DNA from: Alphaproteobacteria bacterium
Lineage (GTDB): Bacteria > Pseudomonadota > Alphaproteobacteria > Reyranellales > Reyranellaceae
Length of the DNA stretch: 64,000 nucleotides
Reading direction: 5' to 3'
Assembly: GCA_019635875.1 (NCBI GenBank)
Contig: JAHBYP010000002.1
Location: 868,001-932,000, forward strand
Part shown: piece after piece, positions 51,466-60,213 of the stretch
Numbering within the stretch: position 1 is the stretch's first letter
Layout: the number at the start of each line of letters is the position of its first letter
Position numbers and translations under genes: made by a program
Notes under the pieces: model-generated
Databases searched by the model: none
Told to the model about the DNA's origin: nothing
The model's input: only the letters and a program-made list of their open reading frames with translations

Positions 51466-51990
51466 ATGCGTCCCACCGTCGTCACGGCGCGACTGCATCT
51501 TCGGCCGTTCACCATGGCCGATGCCGAGGCCTATGCCGGGGTCCGCTATCATCCTGACGTGGATGCCTGGCTGATGCCGGCGCCGACCGGGGACCCGGTC
51601 GCGCAGCAGCGCGCGCAGATCGCCGAGTACGACCGGCGCTGGGAGGCCCATGGCTACGCGCCATGGGCGGTGATCGAGCGCGCCAGCGGCCGGCTGGTCG
51701 GTCATTGCGGCCTGCGCTGGATGGAGAGCCTGTCGATCACCGACACGATCTGGACCATGCATCCTGACACGCAGGGCAAGGGCTATGCTCGCGAGGCGGC
51801 GCGCGCGGCGCTCGACTGGGGTTTCGCCAGCGCAGGCTTGCCGCGCATCGGCGCGCTGATCCGTCCCGACAATTTGCGCTCGCAGGCGGTGGCGCGCGCC
51901 ATGGGCATGACCGTCCGGCGCGCCGGTCTCGAGCGCCGACCGGGCCAGATCCGCGATCTCTGGGTGGTGGAGGCGCCATGCGCGGTCTGA
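51466..51990 (+). CDS. GNAT family N-acetyltransferase (second of two neighbours)
   Basis: A 174-aa RimJ/RimL-type acetyltransferase: TARLHLRPFTMADAEAYAGV, WTMHPDTQGKGYAREAARAA (motif A) and RPDNLRSQAVARAMGMTVRR (motif B). Related to the GNAT at 50576, so the pair looks like an old tandem duplication with a small gene between. Its 3' end overlaps the VOC gene by 13 bp. Confidence 0.9.
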   Translation: MRPTVVTARLHLRPFTMADAEAYAGVRYHPDVDAWLMPAPTGDPVAQQRAQIAEYDRRWEAHGYAPWAVIERASGRLVGHCGLRWMESLSITDTIWTMHPDTQGKGYAREAARAALDWGFASAGLPRIGALIRPDNLRSQAVARAMGMTVRRAGLERRPGQIRDLWVVEAPCAV

Positions 51991-52391
51991 TGCATCACCT
52001 CGACCTCACGGTTCGCGACCTCGCGGTCTCGGCACCGTTCTACGACGCGGTGCTGGGCTTCATGGGCTATCGCCGCACGCGCGAGCAGGCCGACGGCTTC
52101 GACTGGGATCGCGAAGTACCAGGCCTGTTCTGCGGCATCGGCATCAAGCCGGCGCGACGCGACGTCACGCATGACCGCTACACGCCCGGCCTGCACCACG
52201 TCGCCTGGGCGGCCGGGAGTCGCGACGATGTCGACCGTCTCCATGCCGAGCTGCGACGCATCGGTGCGCGCATCCTCGACGCGCCCGCCGACTATCCGCA
52301 GTACGGCCAAGGCTACTATGCGGTGTTCTTCGCCGATCCCGACGGGCTGAAACTTGAGTACGTATACGTGCCCGGCCAGACCGCGGGTTGA
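51978..52391 (+). CDS. VOC (glyoxalase/bleomycin-resistance) family protein
   Basis: A 137-aa vicinal-oxygen-chelate protein. Metal ligands are likely in MHHLDLTVRDLAVSAPFYDA, PGLHHVAWAAGSRDDVDRLH and YYAVFFADPDGLKLEYVYVP. Two in-frame ATGs (51978, 51990) are possible. It ends the GNAT transcript. Substrate unknown. Confidence 0.88.
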   Translation: MRGLMHHLDLTVRDLAVSAPFYDAVLGFMGYRRTREQADGFDWDREVPGLFCGIGIKPARRDVTHDRYTPGLHHVAWAAGSRDDVDRLHAELRRIGARILDAPADYPQYGQGYYAVFFADPDGLKLEYVYVPGQTAG

Positions 52392-52445
52392 CGCGAGGCC
52401 GGCCACCGGCCGATCCTCCGCCGCCTTCACGTCAGGAGTTCCGTC

Positions 52446-53576
52446 ATGCCGGCCGCCAACACCTACCGCCTGCTGATCCTGCCCGGCGACGGCATCGGGC
52501 CGGAGGTCATGGGCGAGGTGCGCAAGGTCGCCGAATGGTTCCGCGACCGGAGGCAGGCGCCGATCGAGATCCGCGAGCGGCCGTTCGGCATGGCCTCGTG
52601 GGAGAGGTTCGGCAGCCTGATGCCGGACGAGACCTGGGCCGAGATCAATGCGGCCGACGCGGTGCTGTTCGGCGCCACCGGCTCGCTCGCCCAGCAGGCG
52701 ACAATCTCGGCTGCCGAGCGCAAGAAGGGCAGCCTGCTGACCATGCGCAAGGCGCTCGATGTCTTCGCCAATCTGCGACCGATCAAGGCCAATGCGGCGC
52801 TGCTGTCGGCCTCGTCGCTGAAGCCCGAAGTGGTCGACGGCGTCGACCTGGTGTTCGTGCGCGAGCTCACCGCCGGCGTCTATTTCGGCGAGCCGCGCGG
52901 CGTCGAAAAGCTCGCCGATGGCAGCGAGCGCGGTGTGAACACGCATGTCTATACGACGAAGGAGGTCGAGCGCGTGGCGCGCTTCGCCTTCGAGCTGGCG
53001 CGCCAGCGCAAGGCCGAGGGCAAGCCGGGCCATGTCCATTCCGTCGACAAGGCCAACGTGATGGAAGCGGGCGCGATGTGGCGGCGCATCGTGCAGCGCG
53101 TGCACGATGCGGAGTTCGCCGACGTAACCTTGCATCACATGCTGGCCGACAATTGCGCCATGCAGCTGATCCGCTGGCCCAGGCAGTTCGACGTGATCGT
53201 CACCGACAACCTGTTCGGCGACCTGCTGTCGGATTGCGGCGCGATGATCACCGGTTCGCTCGGCATGCTGCCCTCGGCCTCGCTCTCGGCAAAGGATCAG
53301 CATGGCCGCCGCCGCGCGCTCTACGAACCGATCCACGGCAGCGCTCCCGACATCGCCGGCAAGTCGCTGGCCAATCCGCTGGCGGCGATCCTGAGCTTCG
53401 CCATGTGCCTGCGCGAGACCCTGGGCCAGGCCGAGGACGCGGCGAGGCTTGAGCGCGCCGTCGACAAGGTGCTGGCGTCGGGCGCGCGGACGGCCGATCT
53501 TGCCGCCAAGGGCGCGCCCGCCCTGTCGACCATAGGCATGGGCGACGCCGTCGTGTCAGCGCTTGCGAGTGCGTGA
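52446..53576 (+). CDS. leuB: 3-isopropylmalate dehydrogenase-like NAD-dependent decarboxylating dehydrogenase
   Basis: A 376-aa isocitrate/isopropylmalate dehydrogenase family protein. Conserved pieces: LPGDGIGPEVMGEVRKVAEW, LLTMRKALDVFANLRPIKA, VRELTAGVYFGEPRG, VDKANVMEAGAMWRRIV, and DNLFGDLLSDCGAMITGSLG with EPIHGSAPDIAGKSLANPLA. These fit LeuB; a tartrate/isopropylmalate dehydrogenase of catabolism is possible because the neighbours are not leucine genes. It is followed after 1 bp by a TauD dioxygenase gene. Confidence 0.8.
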   Translation: MPAANTYRLLILPGDGIGPEVMGEVRKVAEWFRDRRQAPIEIRERPFGMASWERFGSLMPDETWAEINAADAVLFGATGSLAQQATISAAERKKGSLLTMRKALDVFANLRPIKANAALLSASSLKPEVVDGVDLVFVRELTAGVYFGEPRGVEKLADGSERGVNTHVYTTKEVERVARFAFELARQRKAEGKPGHVHSVDKANVMEAGAMWRRIVQRVHDAEFADVTLHHMLADNCAMQLIRWPRQFDVIVTDNLFGDLLSDCGAMITGSLGMLPSASLSAKDQHGRRRALYEPIHGSAPDIAGKSLANPLAAILSFAMCLRETLGQAEDAARLERAVDKVLASGARTADLAAKGAPALSTIGMGDAVVSALASA

Positions 53577-53577
53577 G

Positions 53578-54636
53578 ATGAGCCCAGCCGATCTTCCTCC
53601 CGAGCAGACCGGTCCCGCCGCCTGGTACGGGCCCGAGATGGCCAGGCGCACTGACTGGATCGTGCCGCTCTCGACCGACGATCTGGCCGAGATCGTGGCC
53701 GCGACCCGGCCGCTGGTGGCGCGCGAGGCCGATATCGCGGCGATCACCGCGCATGACTTTCCCCTGCCGACGCTGGGCCCGAAGCTGAGAGCGGCGCGCG
53801 AGGATTTGCTCGAGGGTCGCGGCTTCTTCCTGCTGCGCGGCCTGCCGCTGGCAGATTGGAGCATGCGCGAGGCGGCGACGGCCTACTTCGGCATCGGCGC
53901 GCATCTCGGCAACGCGCGCTCGCAGAACGCCAGGGGACACGTGCTCGGCCACGTAAAGGACCTGGGGCTGAGCAGCGCCGATCCCAATGTGCGCATCTAC
54001 CAGACCAACGAGCGGCAGACCTATCACACCGATTCCTGCGATGTGGTGGCGCTCTTGTGCCTGAAGACGGCCAGGCGCGGCGGGCTGTCGACGCTGGTGA
54101 GCTCGACGACGATCTTCAACGAGATGCGCAAGCGCCGTCCCGATCTGCTGGCGCTGCTGTTCGAGCCCGTCGCCACCGACCGGCGCGGCGAGGTGCCGGC
54201 GGGCATGAAGCCGTGGTTCGAGATCCCGGTGTTCAGCTGGCACGCCGGCCACCTCACCGCGATCTACCAGCGCCAGTACATCGACAGCGCCCAGCGCATC
54301 GAGGGCGTGCCGCGTCTGACGCCGCAGACGATCGAGGCGCTCAACCTGTTCGACGATCTCACCAACGATCCGGCGCTCAACCTGCATATGGAGTTCAAGC
54401 CCGGCGACATGCAGTTCGTGCACAACCACACGCTGCTGCACGACCGCACCGGCTTCGAGGACTGGCCCGAGCCGGACAAGCGTCGCCATCTGCTGCGCCT
54501 GTGGCTCGCCGTGCCCGGTGCGCGGCCGCTGCCACCGGTCTTCGCCCAGCGGTATGGGAAGGTCGATATCGGCGATCGCGGCGGCATCATCGTGCCCGGC
54601 GCGGTCAACCTCAACGCGCCGCTCGAGGCGGTGTAG
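53578..54636 (+). CDS. TauD/TfdA family Fe(II)/2-oxoglutarate dioxygenase
   Basis: A 352-aa dioxygenase. Iron ligands are H150-x-D152 in RQTYHTDSCDVV and the distal His in VHNHTLLHDRTGF; RHLLRLWLAVP contains the 2-oxoglutarate-binding Arg. A GRGFFLLRGLPL block near residue 81 is also typical. The ATG at 53578 begins directly after the LeuB-like stop, so the two enzymes probably share a pathway. Confidence 0.9.
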   Translation: MSPADLPPEQTGPAAWYGPEMARRTDWIVPLSTDDLAEIVAATRPLVAREADIAAITAHDFPLPTLGPKLRAAREDLLEGRGFFLLRGLPLADWSMREAATAYFGIGAHLGNARSQNARGHVLGHVKDLGLSSADPNVRIYQTNERQTYHTDSCDVVALLCLKTARRGGLSTLVSSTTIFNEMRKRRPDLLALLFEPVATDRRGEVPAGMKPWFEIPVFSWHAGHLTAIYQRQYIDSAQRIEGVPRLTPQTIEALNLFDDLTNDPALNLHMEFKPGDMQFVHNHTLLHDRTGFEDWPEPDKRRHLLRLWLAVPGARPLPPVFAQRYGKVDIGDRGGIIVPGAVNLNAPLEAV

Positions 54637-54649
54637 GCACGACGGAGCC

Positions 54650-55693
54650 TCAGCGCGATTTCGCGAGCTGTCGCGCGATCGAGCCGTCGGCGAAGCCGAC
54701 CTCGACGATGAAGGCGTTCACCGCGGCGGGTTCGGGCGCGTTGTCGGCGAACAGAATCAGGTCGACCTCCGGGCCTTCGAGCGTCGCCAGCCCGCCGGCG
54801 TGCTGCGTGTTCAGCCACTGATCGCCGGCCACGACCAGCAGCAATGGCTGTGCCGGATCCTTGGTGTGCCAGATCGGCCCGACCGGCCGGCTACTGGCGT
54901 CCATCGCCTGCAGCGCGATATGCATCAGCTCCCGAGAGCTCAGCTTGCCGACATCGATGGTCAGCACGAAGCGGCCGTCGGGCCTGCCGCTGGCCGCGAT
55001 GCCGCGCGGACCGACGCGATCGTCGTAGAGACCGAAGTACACCAGCTTCAGGGTGCCCGGCGGGAGTGCTGGCGGCGGTGACGCTGGCCTGGTCGTCGGC
55101 GGCGGCTGCGAGACGCCCGACGCCGAAGACGGGACCGCCGCAAGCATGGCGCGCTCGTAGCTGGCGGCGAAAGGATTGTGTGTCGGCTCCAGCGTGGCGC
55201 GGCCCTCGGTCCAGCCGATCACCTCCACCGCGGCGACGAGGATCTCGTAGAGCGCCGTCTGCGTTGCTGGCGAGTCGCGCAGGTGCCGCCCCAGCTGCTC
55301 GAGCCGCTCGCTGGCCCGCGCCGTGTCGGTGTTTGCCGGCCAACGTGTGGCGGCGCCAACGCGCAGGACAGCGTGGTCGAGCAGCAGCCTGGCCTCGTCG
55401 CGCAGCGATCGCACGAGATCGGCCTCGGTGACCGCGGGTGCGTCGCGCAGCCAGGCCGTCGCCTGTGCCTTCAGTGCGGCATCGGCCTGTGGCGCCGTCA
55501 TGCCGCCGCGCGCTACGCGCGCAGCGAAGATCATGTCCTGCAGCTCCAGCAGCGGTACCAGCGCCGCCGTGCGCTCGCGGCTGGGTGGATCGCGGGTCGG
55601 CGTGGTCTGCGACCGGGCAGCGGACACGCCGAGCGACAGCGCCGCGGCGACGATCAGCGCCGCGACCGGTCCGCGCATCCCTCGATCACGCAT
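54650..55693 (-). CDS. Hypothetical secreted protein (347 aa)
   Basis: I do not recognise the family. The N-terminus is a signal peptide (GPVAALIVAAALSLGVSAA after basic residues). Residues 40-190 are helical; residues 200-230 form a Pro/Ser/Thr-rich linker (SGVSQPPPTTRPASPPPALP); the C-terminal 120 residues look like a compact alpha/beta domain (LKLVYFGLYDDRVGPRGIAA, LILFADNAPEPAAVNAFIVE). Periplasmic. The start could also be the ATG at 55678. Confidence 0.65.
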   Translation of the reverse strand: MRDRGMRGPVAALIVAAALSLGVSAARSQTTPTRDPPSRERTAALVPLLELQDMIFAARVARGGMTAPQADAALKAQATAWLRDAPAVTEADLVRSLRDEARLLLDHAVLRVGAATRWPANTDTARASERLEQLGRHLRDSPATQTALYEILVAAVEVIGWTEGRATLEPTHNPFAASYERAMLAAVPSSASGVSQPPPTTRPASPPPALPPGTLKLVYFGLYDDRVGPRGIAASGRPDGRFVLTIDVGKLSSRELMHIALQAMDASSRPVGPIWHTKDPAQPLLLVVAGDQWLNTQHAGGLATLEGPEVDLILFADNAPEPAAVNAFIVEVGFADGSIARQLAKSR

Positions 55694-55755
55694 GCCGCCC
55701 TTCACGAACAGCCTCCGCGACGCCCATAGGCGCGCAGGATGCCATGGTCTCGTGG

Positions 55756-56907
55756 TCAGGGTGAGTCGGATCGCAGACGCAGGGCGATGCCGCCCAGGAC
55801 GACGCCGATCACCAGCGCGCCGGCACCGACGGCGAACAGCGGCATGTAGGCCGAGGTGAGCGCGAAGATGTGCGACAGCGCCCAGGCGCCTCCCGCCAGC
55901 GCCACGCCGAAGGCGCCTGTCATCCAGCCCCAGACGCGGCGGTGGTCGGCCAGCCCGACGAGCTCGGCGACCCAGGCGGAGCACAGCGAGGTCGAGCCCG
56001 ACACCAGCATGCCGACGATCAGCGAAGAGGCGAACAGCGCCGCCGGGTGCGTCGAGACCAGCGGCAGGCCGACCGCGGCGGCCTTCGCCAGCATCGACAG
56101 AACGAAGGCGAGACCCAGCCCGAAGCGGTCGGCGAAGAGGCCGCACAGCAAGGGGCCGATCACCACTCCGCCGCCGAAGACGATCCAGTGCATGCCGCCG
56201 TTCTCGAGGCCGTGGCCGAGCGCGCGGGCGATGAAGTCGATCCAGAACACCGTGTGCGGGATGAAGCCGATCGCGTCGCAGCCATAGGCCGCGAGCAGCG
56301 GCCACACGGCGCGCGGAAGCCGACGCGGGGGCGCCGCCGTCGCGGCGAGACCGACGCGCTCGCGCGGGATGGCGAACCAGATATAGGCGGTGAGCGCGGC
56401 GGCGGCGGCGGCCAGCGCCAGCCAGACGATGCGCGGTCCCGCCGCGGCGAGCGCCGGGATGATCAGACCCGAGGCGGTGATGCCGACGCCGATGCCGGTG
56501 ATCACCACGCCGGCTGCGCGGCCACGCCTGTCAGGGGCCGTCACCGCCAGCACGACCGGCACGGCCAGCACCATCAGCACGCCGCCGGTGACGCCGGCGA
56601 GAAAGCGCCACCCGGCGTACCACACGAAGCCGACATTCCAGCCGCACGCCAGCAGGCTGACCGCGGTCAGGGCGGCCGCGAGACGGATTGCATCGGTGCC
56701 CGTCATCGCGCGCGACAGGCGGTCGGCGATCAGCGCGCCCACGAGGTAGCCCGCGAGGTTGGCGGCAGCGAGGTAGGAGGCCTCGGCCGGCGCGAACCAT
56801 CCGGCGGCGATCAGCACCGGAATCAGCGGCGTGTAGGCAAAGCGGCCGAGCCCGTTGCCGATGAACGTCGCCGCCAGCCCGCCGGTCGCGACTCGCCAGG
56901 GATCCAT
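55756..56907 (-). CDS. YbfB/YjiJ family MFS transporter
   Basis: A 383-aa MFS protein with 12 hydrophobic segments. FIGNGLGRFAYTPLIPVLIA and APAEASYLAAANLAGYLVGA at the N-terminus identify the YbfB/YjiJ group. ATG at 56907 is used; GTG at 56919 would add four residues. A half palindromic repeat lies just upstream. Substrate unknown. Confidence 0.85.
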   Translation of the reverse strand: MDPWRVATGGLAATFIGNGLGRFAYTPLIPVLIAAGWFAPAEASYLAAANLAGYLVGALIADRLSRAMTGTDAIRLAAALTAVSLLACGWNVGFVWYAGWRFLAGVTGGVLMVLAVPVVLAVTAPDRRGRAAGVVITGIGVGITASGLIIPALAAAGPRIVWLALAAAAAALTAYIWFAIPRERVGLAATAAPPRRLPRAVWPLLAAYGCDAIGFIPHTVFWIDFIARALGHGLENGGMHWIVFGGGVVIGPLLCGLFADRFGLGLAFVLSMLAKAAAVGLPLVSTHPAALFASSLIVGMLVSGSTSLCSAWVAELVGLADHRRVWGWMTGAFGVALAGGAWALSHIFALTSAYMPLFAVGAGALVIGVVLGGIALRLRSDSP

Positions 56908-56925
56908 GGACGAGGGCACGATGTC

Positions 56926-56951
56926 ATCCCTCGCTGCGCTCGGGATGACAG
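56926..56951. repeat. Half copy of the type A palindromic repeat
   Basis: ATCCCTCGCTGCGCTCGGGA followed by TGACAG is the right arm of the type A repeat without its left arm. It lies in the 51-bp gap between the MFS and cytochrome genes, both on the minus strand. This is a truncated copy. Confidence 0.8.
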
Positions 56952-56958
56952 GGGGCCA

Positions 56959-57807
56959 CTAGTTGGCGCGCGACGGCGGCAGCGAGCGCAGATAGGCGAT
57001 CAGCGCCGCCATGTCGTCATCGCCGATTCGCGCGTAGTAGGAATAGGGCATCGGCGGGAAGAGCTTGCGGCCGTCCTTCGACACGCCGGTGCGGATGGCG
57101 CGCGCGATCTGCGCGTCGCTCCAGTCGGCGATGCCGACCTCCCTGTGCGGCGTGATGTTGGAGGAGACCGAGGTGCCCCACGGTCCGGTGAACGGCCGGC
57201 CACCGGCGCCGAGCTTGGCGAAATCGGGCGAGTGGTCGGCCTTGGGCGGCGTGTGGCACTCGGTGCAGTGGCCCATCGGGCCGGCGAGATAGGCGCCATA
57301 GGCGACCCTGTCGCCGCGCGGCGGCGCCTTCACCTCGCCCACCGGCGGGCCGTAGGTCGGCGGCAGGGGCATGCGGTAGGTCGACTTCGCCACCGCGTTG
57401 CGGATCGGCTTCACCGTGCGCAGATAGGCGATCATCGCCCGCACATCGGCGTCGGCGAGGCCGCGATACATGCCGAAGGGCATCGGCGGTCCGATGATCG
57501 AGCCGTCCGGGCGCTTGCCCTCGCGGATCGCCAGGAACAGCTGGTCGTCGGTCCACCGGCCGATGCCGGTCTCGGGGTCGGGGGTGATGTTCGAGGCGAT
57601 GGCCGTGAAGGGCTGCTCCTCGATCACGAAGCCGCCGGCCAGCGCCATGCTGGGCAGGTCGCCCTGCGGCCCCTTGGGCGTGTGGCAATTGCCGCAGGCC
57701 GCGATGGTCTCGACGAGATAGCGGCCGCGCTCGACGGTCGACTGGGCCTGCGCCAGTGACGCTGTCCCGATCAGCGCCGCCGCCAGCATCATGGTTACGC
57801 CACGCAT
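56959..57807 (-). CDS. Dihaem c-type cytochrome (dehydrogenase electron-acceptor type)
   Basis: A 282-aa periplasmic cytochrome. Signal peptide MRGVTMMLAAALIGTASLAQ; two haem-binding motifs CGNCH (after LVETIAA) and CTECH (after GPMGH), each followed by an MP-type axial-ligand region (PPMPFGMY, PPMPYSYY). Two repeated cytochrome domains in tandem resemble subunits of alcohol/aldehyde dehydrogenase complexes. Start follows GGAGAGCGACG. No dehydrogenase is adjacent, so it likely partners one elsewhere. Confidence 0.92.
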   Translation of the reverse strand: MRGVTMMLAAALIGTASLAQAQSTVERGRYLVETIAACGNCHTPKGPQGDLPSMALAGGFVIEEQPFTAIASNITPDPETGIGRWTDDQLFLAIREGKRPDGSIIGPPMPFGMYRGLADADVRAMIAYLRTVKPIRNAVAKSTYRMPLPPTYGPPVGEVKAPPRGDRVAYGAYLAGPMGHCTECHTPPKADHSPDFAKLGAGGRPFTGPWGTSVSSNITPHREVGIADWSDAQIARAIRTGVSKDGRKLFPPMPYSYYARIGDDDMAALIAYLRSLPPSRAN

Positions 57808-57922
57808 CGTCGCTCTCCCATACCTGGTACCGCCCCGCTTATAGCCGGGCCGCGATGCAACACGGAACGCTTGTTCGCGTCGGGCGCGCTGGGCATCGTG
57901 TCGCCACCACAGGAGGACACGC

Positions 57923-59050
57923 ATGAGCACGGCACTGGAGCTTCGATCCAAGATCAGCAAGGGCGGCGAGCTGGAGATCTCGCTGGCCAAGGTCGACATC
58001 CCCGAGCCCGGCCCCGATCAGGTCGTGGTCAGGGTCGAGGCGACGCCGATCAACCCCTCGGACCTCGGCCTGCTGATCGGCCCGGCCGACATGAGCCAGG
58101 CCACGGCGTCGGGCAGCGGCGAGGGCATCGTCGTCAAGGCGCAGATCCCGGCGCCGGCGCTGCCGTTCCTCGCCGCGCGGCTCGACCAGTCGATGCCGGT
58201 CGGCAACGAGGGCGCCGGCACGGTGGTGAAGGCGGGCGAATCGGAAGCGGCGCAGGCGCTCTTGGGCAAGACGGTGTCGATGGTCGGCGGCGCGATGTAC
58301 GCGCAGTACCGCAGGATCAAGGCCGTCGAGTGCCAGGCGCTGCCCGAGGGTACCAGCGCCGCCGACGGCGCGTCGTGGTTCGTCAACCCGCTCACCGCGC
58401 TGGGCATGACCGAGACGATGAAGCGCGAGAACCACAAGGCGCTCGTGCATACGGCGGCGGCCTCGAACCTCGGCCAGATGCTGAACAAGATCTGCCTGAA
58501 GGACGGCATCGGCCTGGTGAACATCGTGCGCAGCGCCGAGCAGGCCAGCCTGCTGCGCGGCATCGGCGCCAGGTATGTCGTCGATTCGACTGCGCCGACT
58601 TTCATGGACGACCTGGTGCAGGCGCTGGTCGAGACCGGCGCCACCATCGCCTTCGATGCCATCGGCGGCGGCAAGCTGGCCGGGCAGATCCTGACGGCGA
58701 TGGAGATCGCCATCAACAAGACGGCCAAGGAGTACAGCCGCTACGGCTCCAACGTGCACAAGCAGGTCTATGTCTACGGCAGCCTCAATACCGGGCCGAT
58801 GGAGGTGACGCGCAATTTCGGCATCGCCTGGGGCATCGGCGGCTGGCTGCTCACCCCATTCCTGCAGAAGATCGGCCGGCCCGAGCAGCTGCGCCTGCGC
58901 CAGCGCGTGGTGTCGGAGCTGAAGACGACCTTCGCCAGCCACTACACCAAGGTCGTGTCGCTGCCCGAGGCGCTGCAGCTCGACAACATCGTCGCCTACA
59001 GCAAGCGCGCCACGGGTGAGAAGTACCTGATCAATCCGAACAAGGCTTAG
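57923..59050 (+). CDS. Zinc-independent medium-chain dehydrogenase (quinone-oxidoreductase-like)
   Basis: A 375-aa MDR superfamily protein: GroES-like N-terminus (VRVEATPINPSDLGLLIGPA), GNEGAGTVVKAG, NPLTALGM, and a Rossmann part (HTAAASNLGQMLNKICLKDG). The structural zinc cysteines are absent. Quinone or enone reduction with NAD(P)H is the family role; the substrate is open. Confidence 0.87.
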   Translation: MSTALELRSKISKGGELEISLAKVDIPEPGPDQVVVRVEATPINPSDLGLLIGPADMSQATASGSGEGIVVKAQIPAPALPFLAARLDQSMPVGNEGAGTVVKAGESEAAQALLGKTVSMVGGAMYAQYRRIKAVECQALPEGTSAADGASWFVNPLTALGMTETMKRENHKALVHTAAASNLGQMLNKICLKDGIGLVNIVRSAEQASLLRGIGARYVVDSTAPTFMDDLVQALVETGATIAFDAIGGGKLAGQILTAMEIAINKTAKEYSRYGSNVHKQVYVYGSLNTGPMEVTRNFGIAWGIGGWLLTPFLQKIGRPEQLRLRQRVVSELKTTFASHYTKVVSLPEALQLDNIVAYSKRATGEKYLINPNKA

Positions 59051-59057
59051 TACGGCA

Positions 59058-59110
59058 CTGTCATTCCGAGCGCAGCGAGGAATCCAGATCCCTCGCTGCG
59101 CTCGGGATGA
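59058..59110. repeat. Type A palindromic repeat interrupted by the insertion sequence
   Basis: The left arm (CTGTCATTCCGAGCGCAGCG...) is complete. The right arm runs CCTCGCTGCGCTCGGGATGA and stops there, lacking the expected CAG. The missing CAGG follows ATGA at 60467-60474, on the far side of the insertion sequence. The repeat therefore was the target site. Confidence 0.85.
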
Positions 59111-59187
59111 TGGGGTGGATGGCCCCCAAACGGCATCGAGCGTGCCACACTGGTGTCGTTGAAGCAGCCAGTCAAAGGGGACCGTCC

Positions 59188-60213
59188 ATGGAACAGGCTA
59201 TCACGATCGGACTGGACATCGCGAAGAACGTCTTCGAGCTGCATGGCCGCGACGCCAGCGGCAAGGTGGTGTTGCGTCGTCGCCTGAAGCGGGCGCGGAT
59301 GGCGGAGTTCTTCGCCGGGCTGCCGAAGGCGACCATCGGCATGGAGGCGTGCGGCTCGGCGCACCACTGGGGGCGGGTGCTTCAGGGTCTGGGCCACGAG
59401 GTTCGGCTGATGCCGCCGGCCTACGTGAAGCCCTACGTCAAGCGCAACAAGAACGACGGGCGCGACGCTGAGGCGTGCTGCGAGGCGATGAGCCGTCCAG
59501 ACATGCGCTTCGTGCGGCTGAAGACGGTGGAGCAGCAGGCGGCGCTGTCGCTGCATCGCAGCCGCGAGCTGCTGGTGCGCCAGCGCACGCAGACGGCCAA
59601 CGCCCTGCGCGCGCTGCTGGGCGAGTTCGGCATCGTGGCGCCGGTCGGCAAGCGCGGCCTGGATCAGCTGCTGGCGGCGATCGGCGAGGACACGGCAGGG
59701 CTGCCGCGCTCGGCTCTGATGTCTGCGCGCAGCCTCGCGGCCCATCATGCCCAGCTCGAGACGACGATCGAGGAGCTGCAGGCAAGCATCGTGGCTGAAG
59801 CGCGGGCCGACGCCCGGGCGCTGCTGTTGGGGAGCGCGCCCGGGGTCGGCCCGCTCACCGCCCATGCCCTGCTCGCCACCATGCCGGATCCGGCGATGTT
59901 CAAGAGCGGCCGCGACTTCGCCGCCTGGCTCGGCCTGACGCCGCACGACCAGTCGAGCGGCGACAAGCAACGCCTCGGCGCCATCACCAAGCAAGGCGAC
60001 CGCACCCTGCGCCGCCTGCTCGTGCTCGGCGCCACCGCCTGGCTGCGCCACGTCGCCCGCCAGCCCGACAAAGCCTCGCCCTGGCTGCGCCGCCTGATGG
60101 CGCGCCAGCACAAGAAGAAGGTGCTGGCCGTCGCCCAGGCCGCCCGCACCGCCCGCATCCTGTGGGCCATGCTCAGGGACAACCAGCCCTATCGCGCTCC
60201 GCTCGCCGCCTGA
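59188..60213 (+). CDS. IS110 family transposase (DEDD recombinase)
   Basis: A 341-aa transposase, complete. The RuvC-like DEDD residues are D10 (GLDIAK), E53 (GMEACGSAHHWGR), D90 and D93 (KNDGRDAEA). The C-terminal Tnp_20 domain has PGVGPLTAHALLATMPD, DFAAWLGLTP and a candidate nucleophile Ser at 256/257 in DQSSGDKQRLG. ATG at 59188 is preceded by AAAGGGGACC; in-frame upstream codons lie in the element end. All core residues intact, so the element may be active. Confidence 0.93.
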   Translation: MEQAITIGLDIAKNVFELHGRDASGKVVLRRRLKRARMAEFFAGLPKATIGMEACGSAHHWGRVLQGLGHEVRLMPPAYVKPYVKRNKNDGRDAEACCEAMSRPDMRFVRLKTVEQQAALSLHRSRELLVRQRTQTANALRALLGEFGIVAPVGKRGLDQLLAAIGEDTAGLPRSALMSARSLAAHHAQLETTIEELQASIVAEARADARALLLGSAPGVGPLTAHALLATMPDPAMFKSGRDFAAWLGLTPHDQSSGDKQRLGAITKQGDRTLRRLLVLGATAWLRHVARQPDKASPWLRRLMARQHKKKVLAVAQAARTARILWAMLRDNQPYRAPLAA

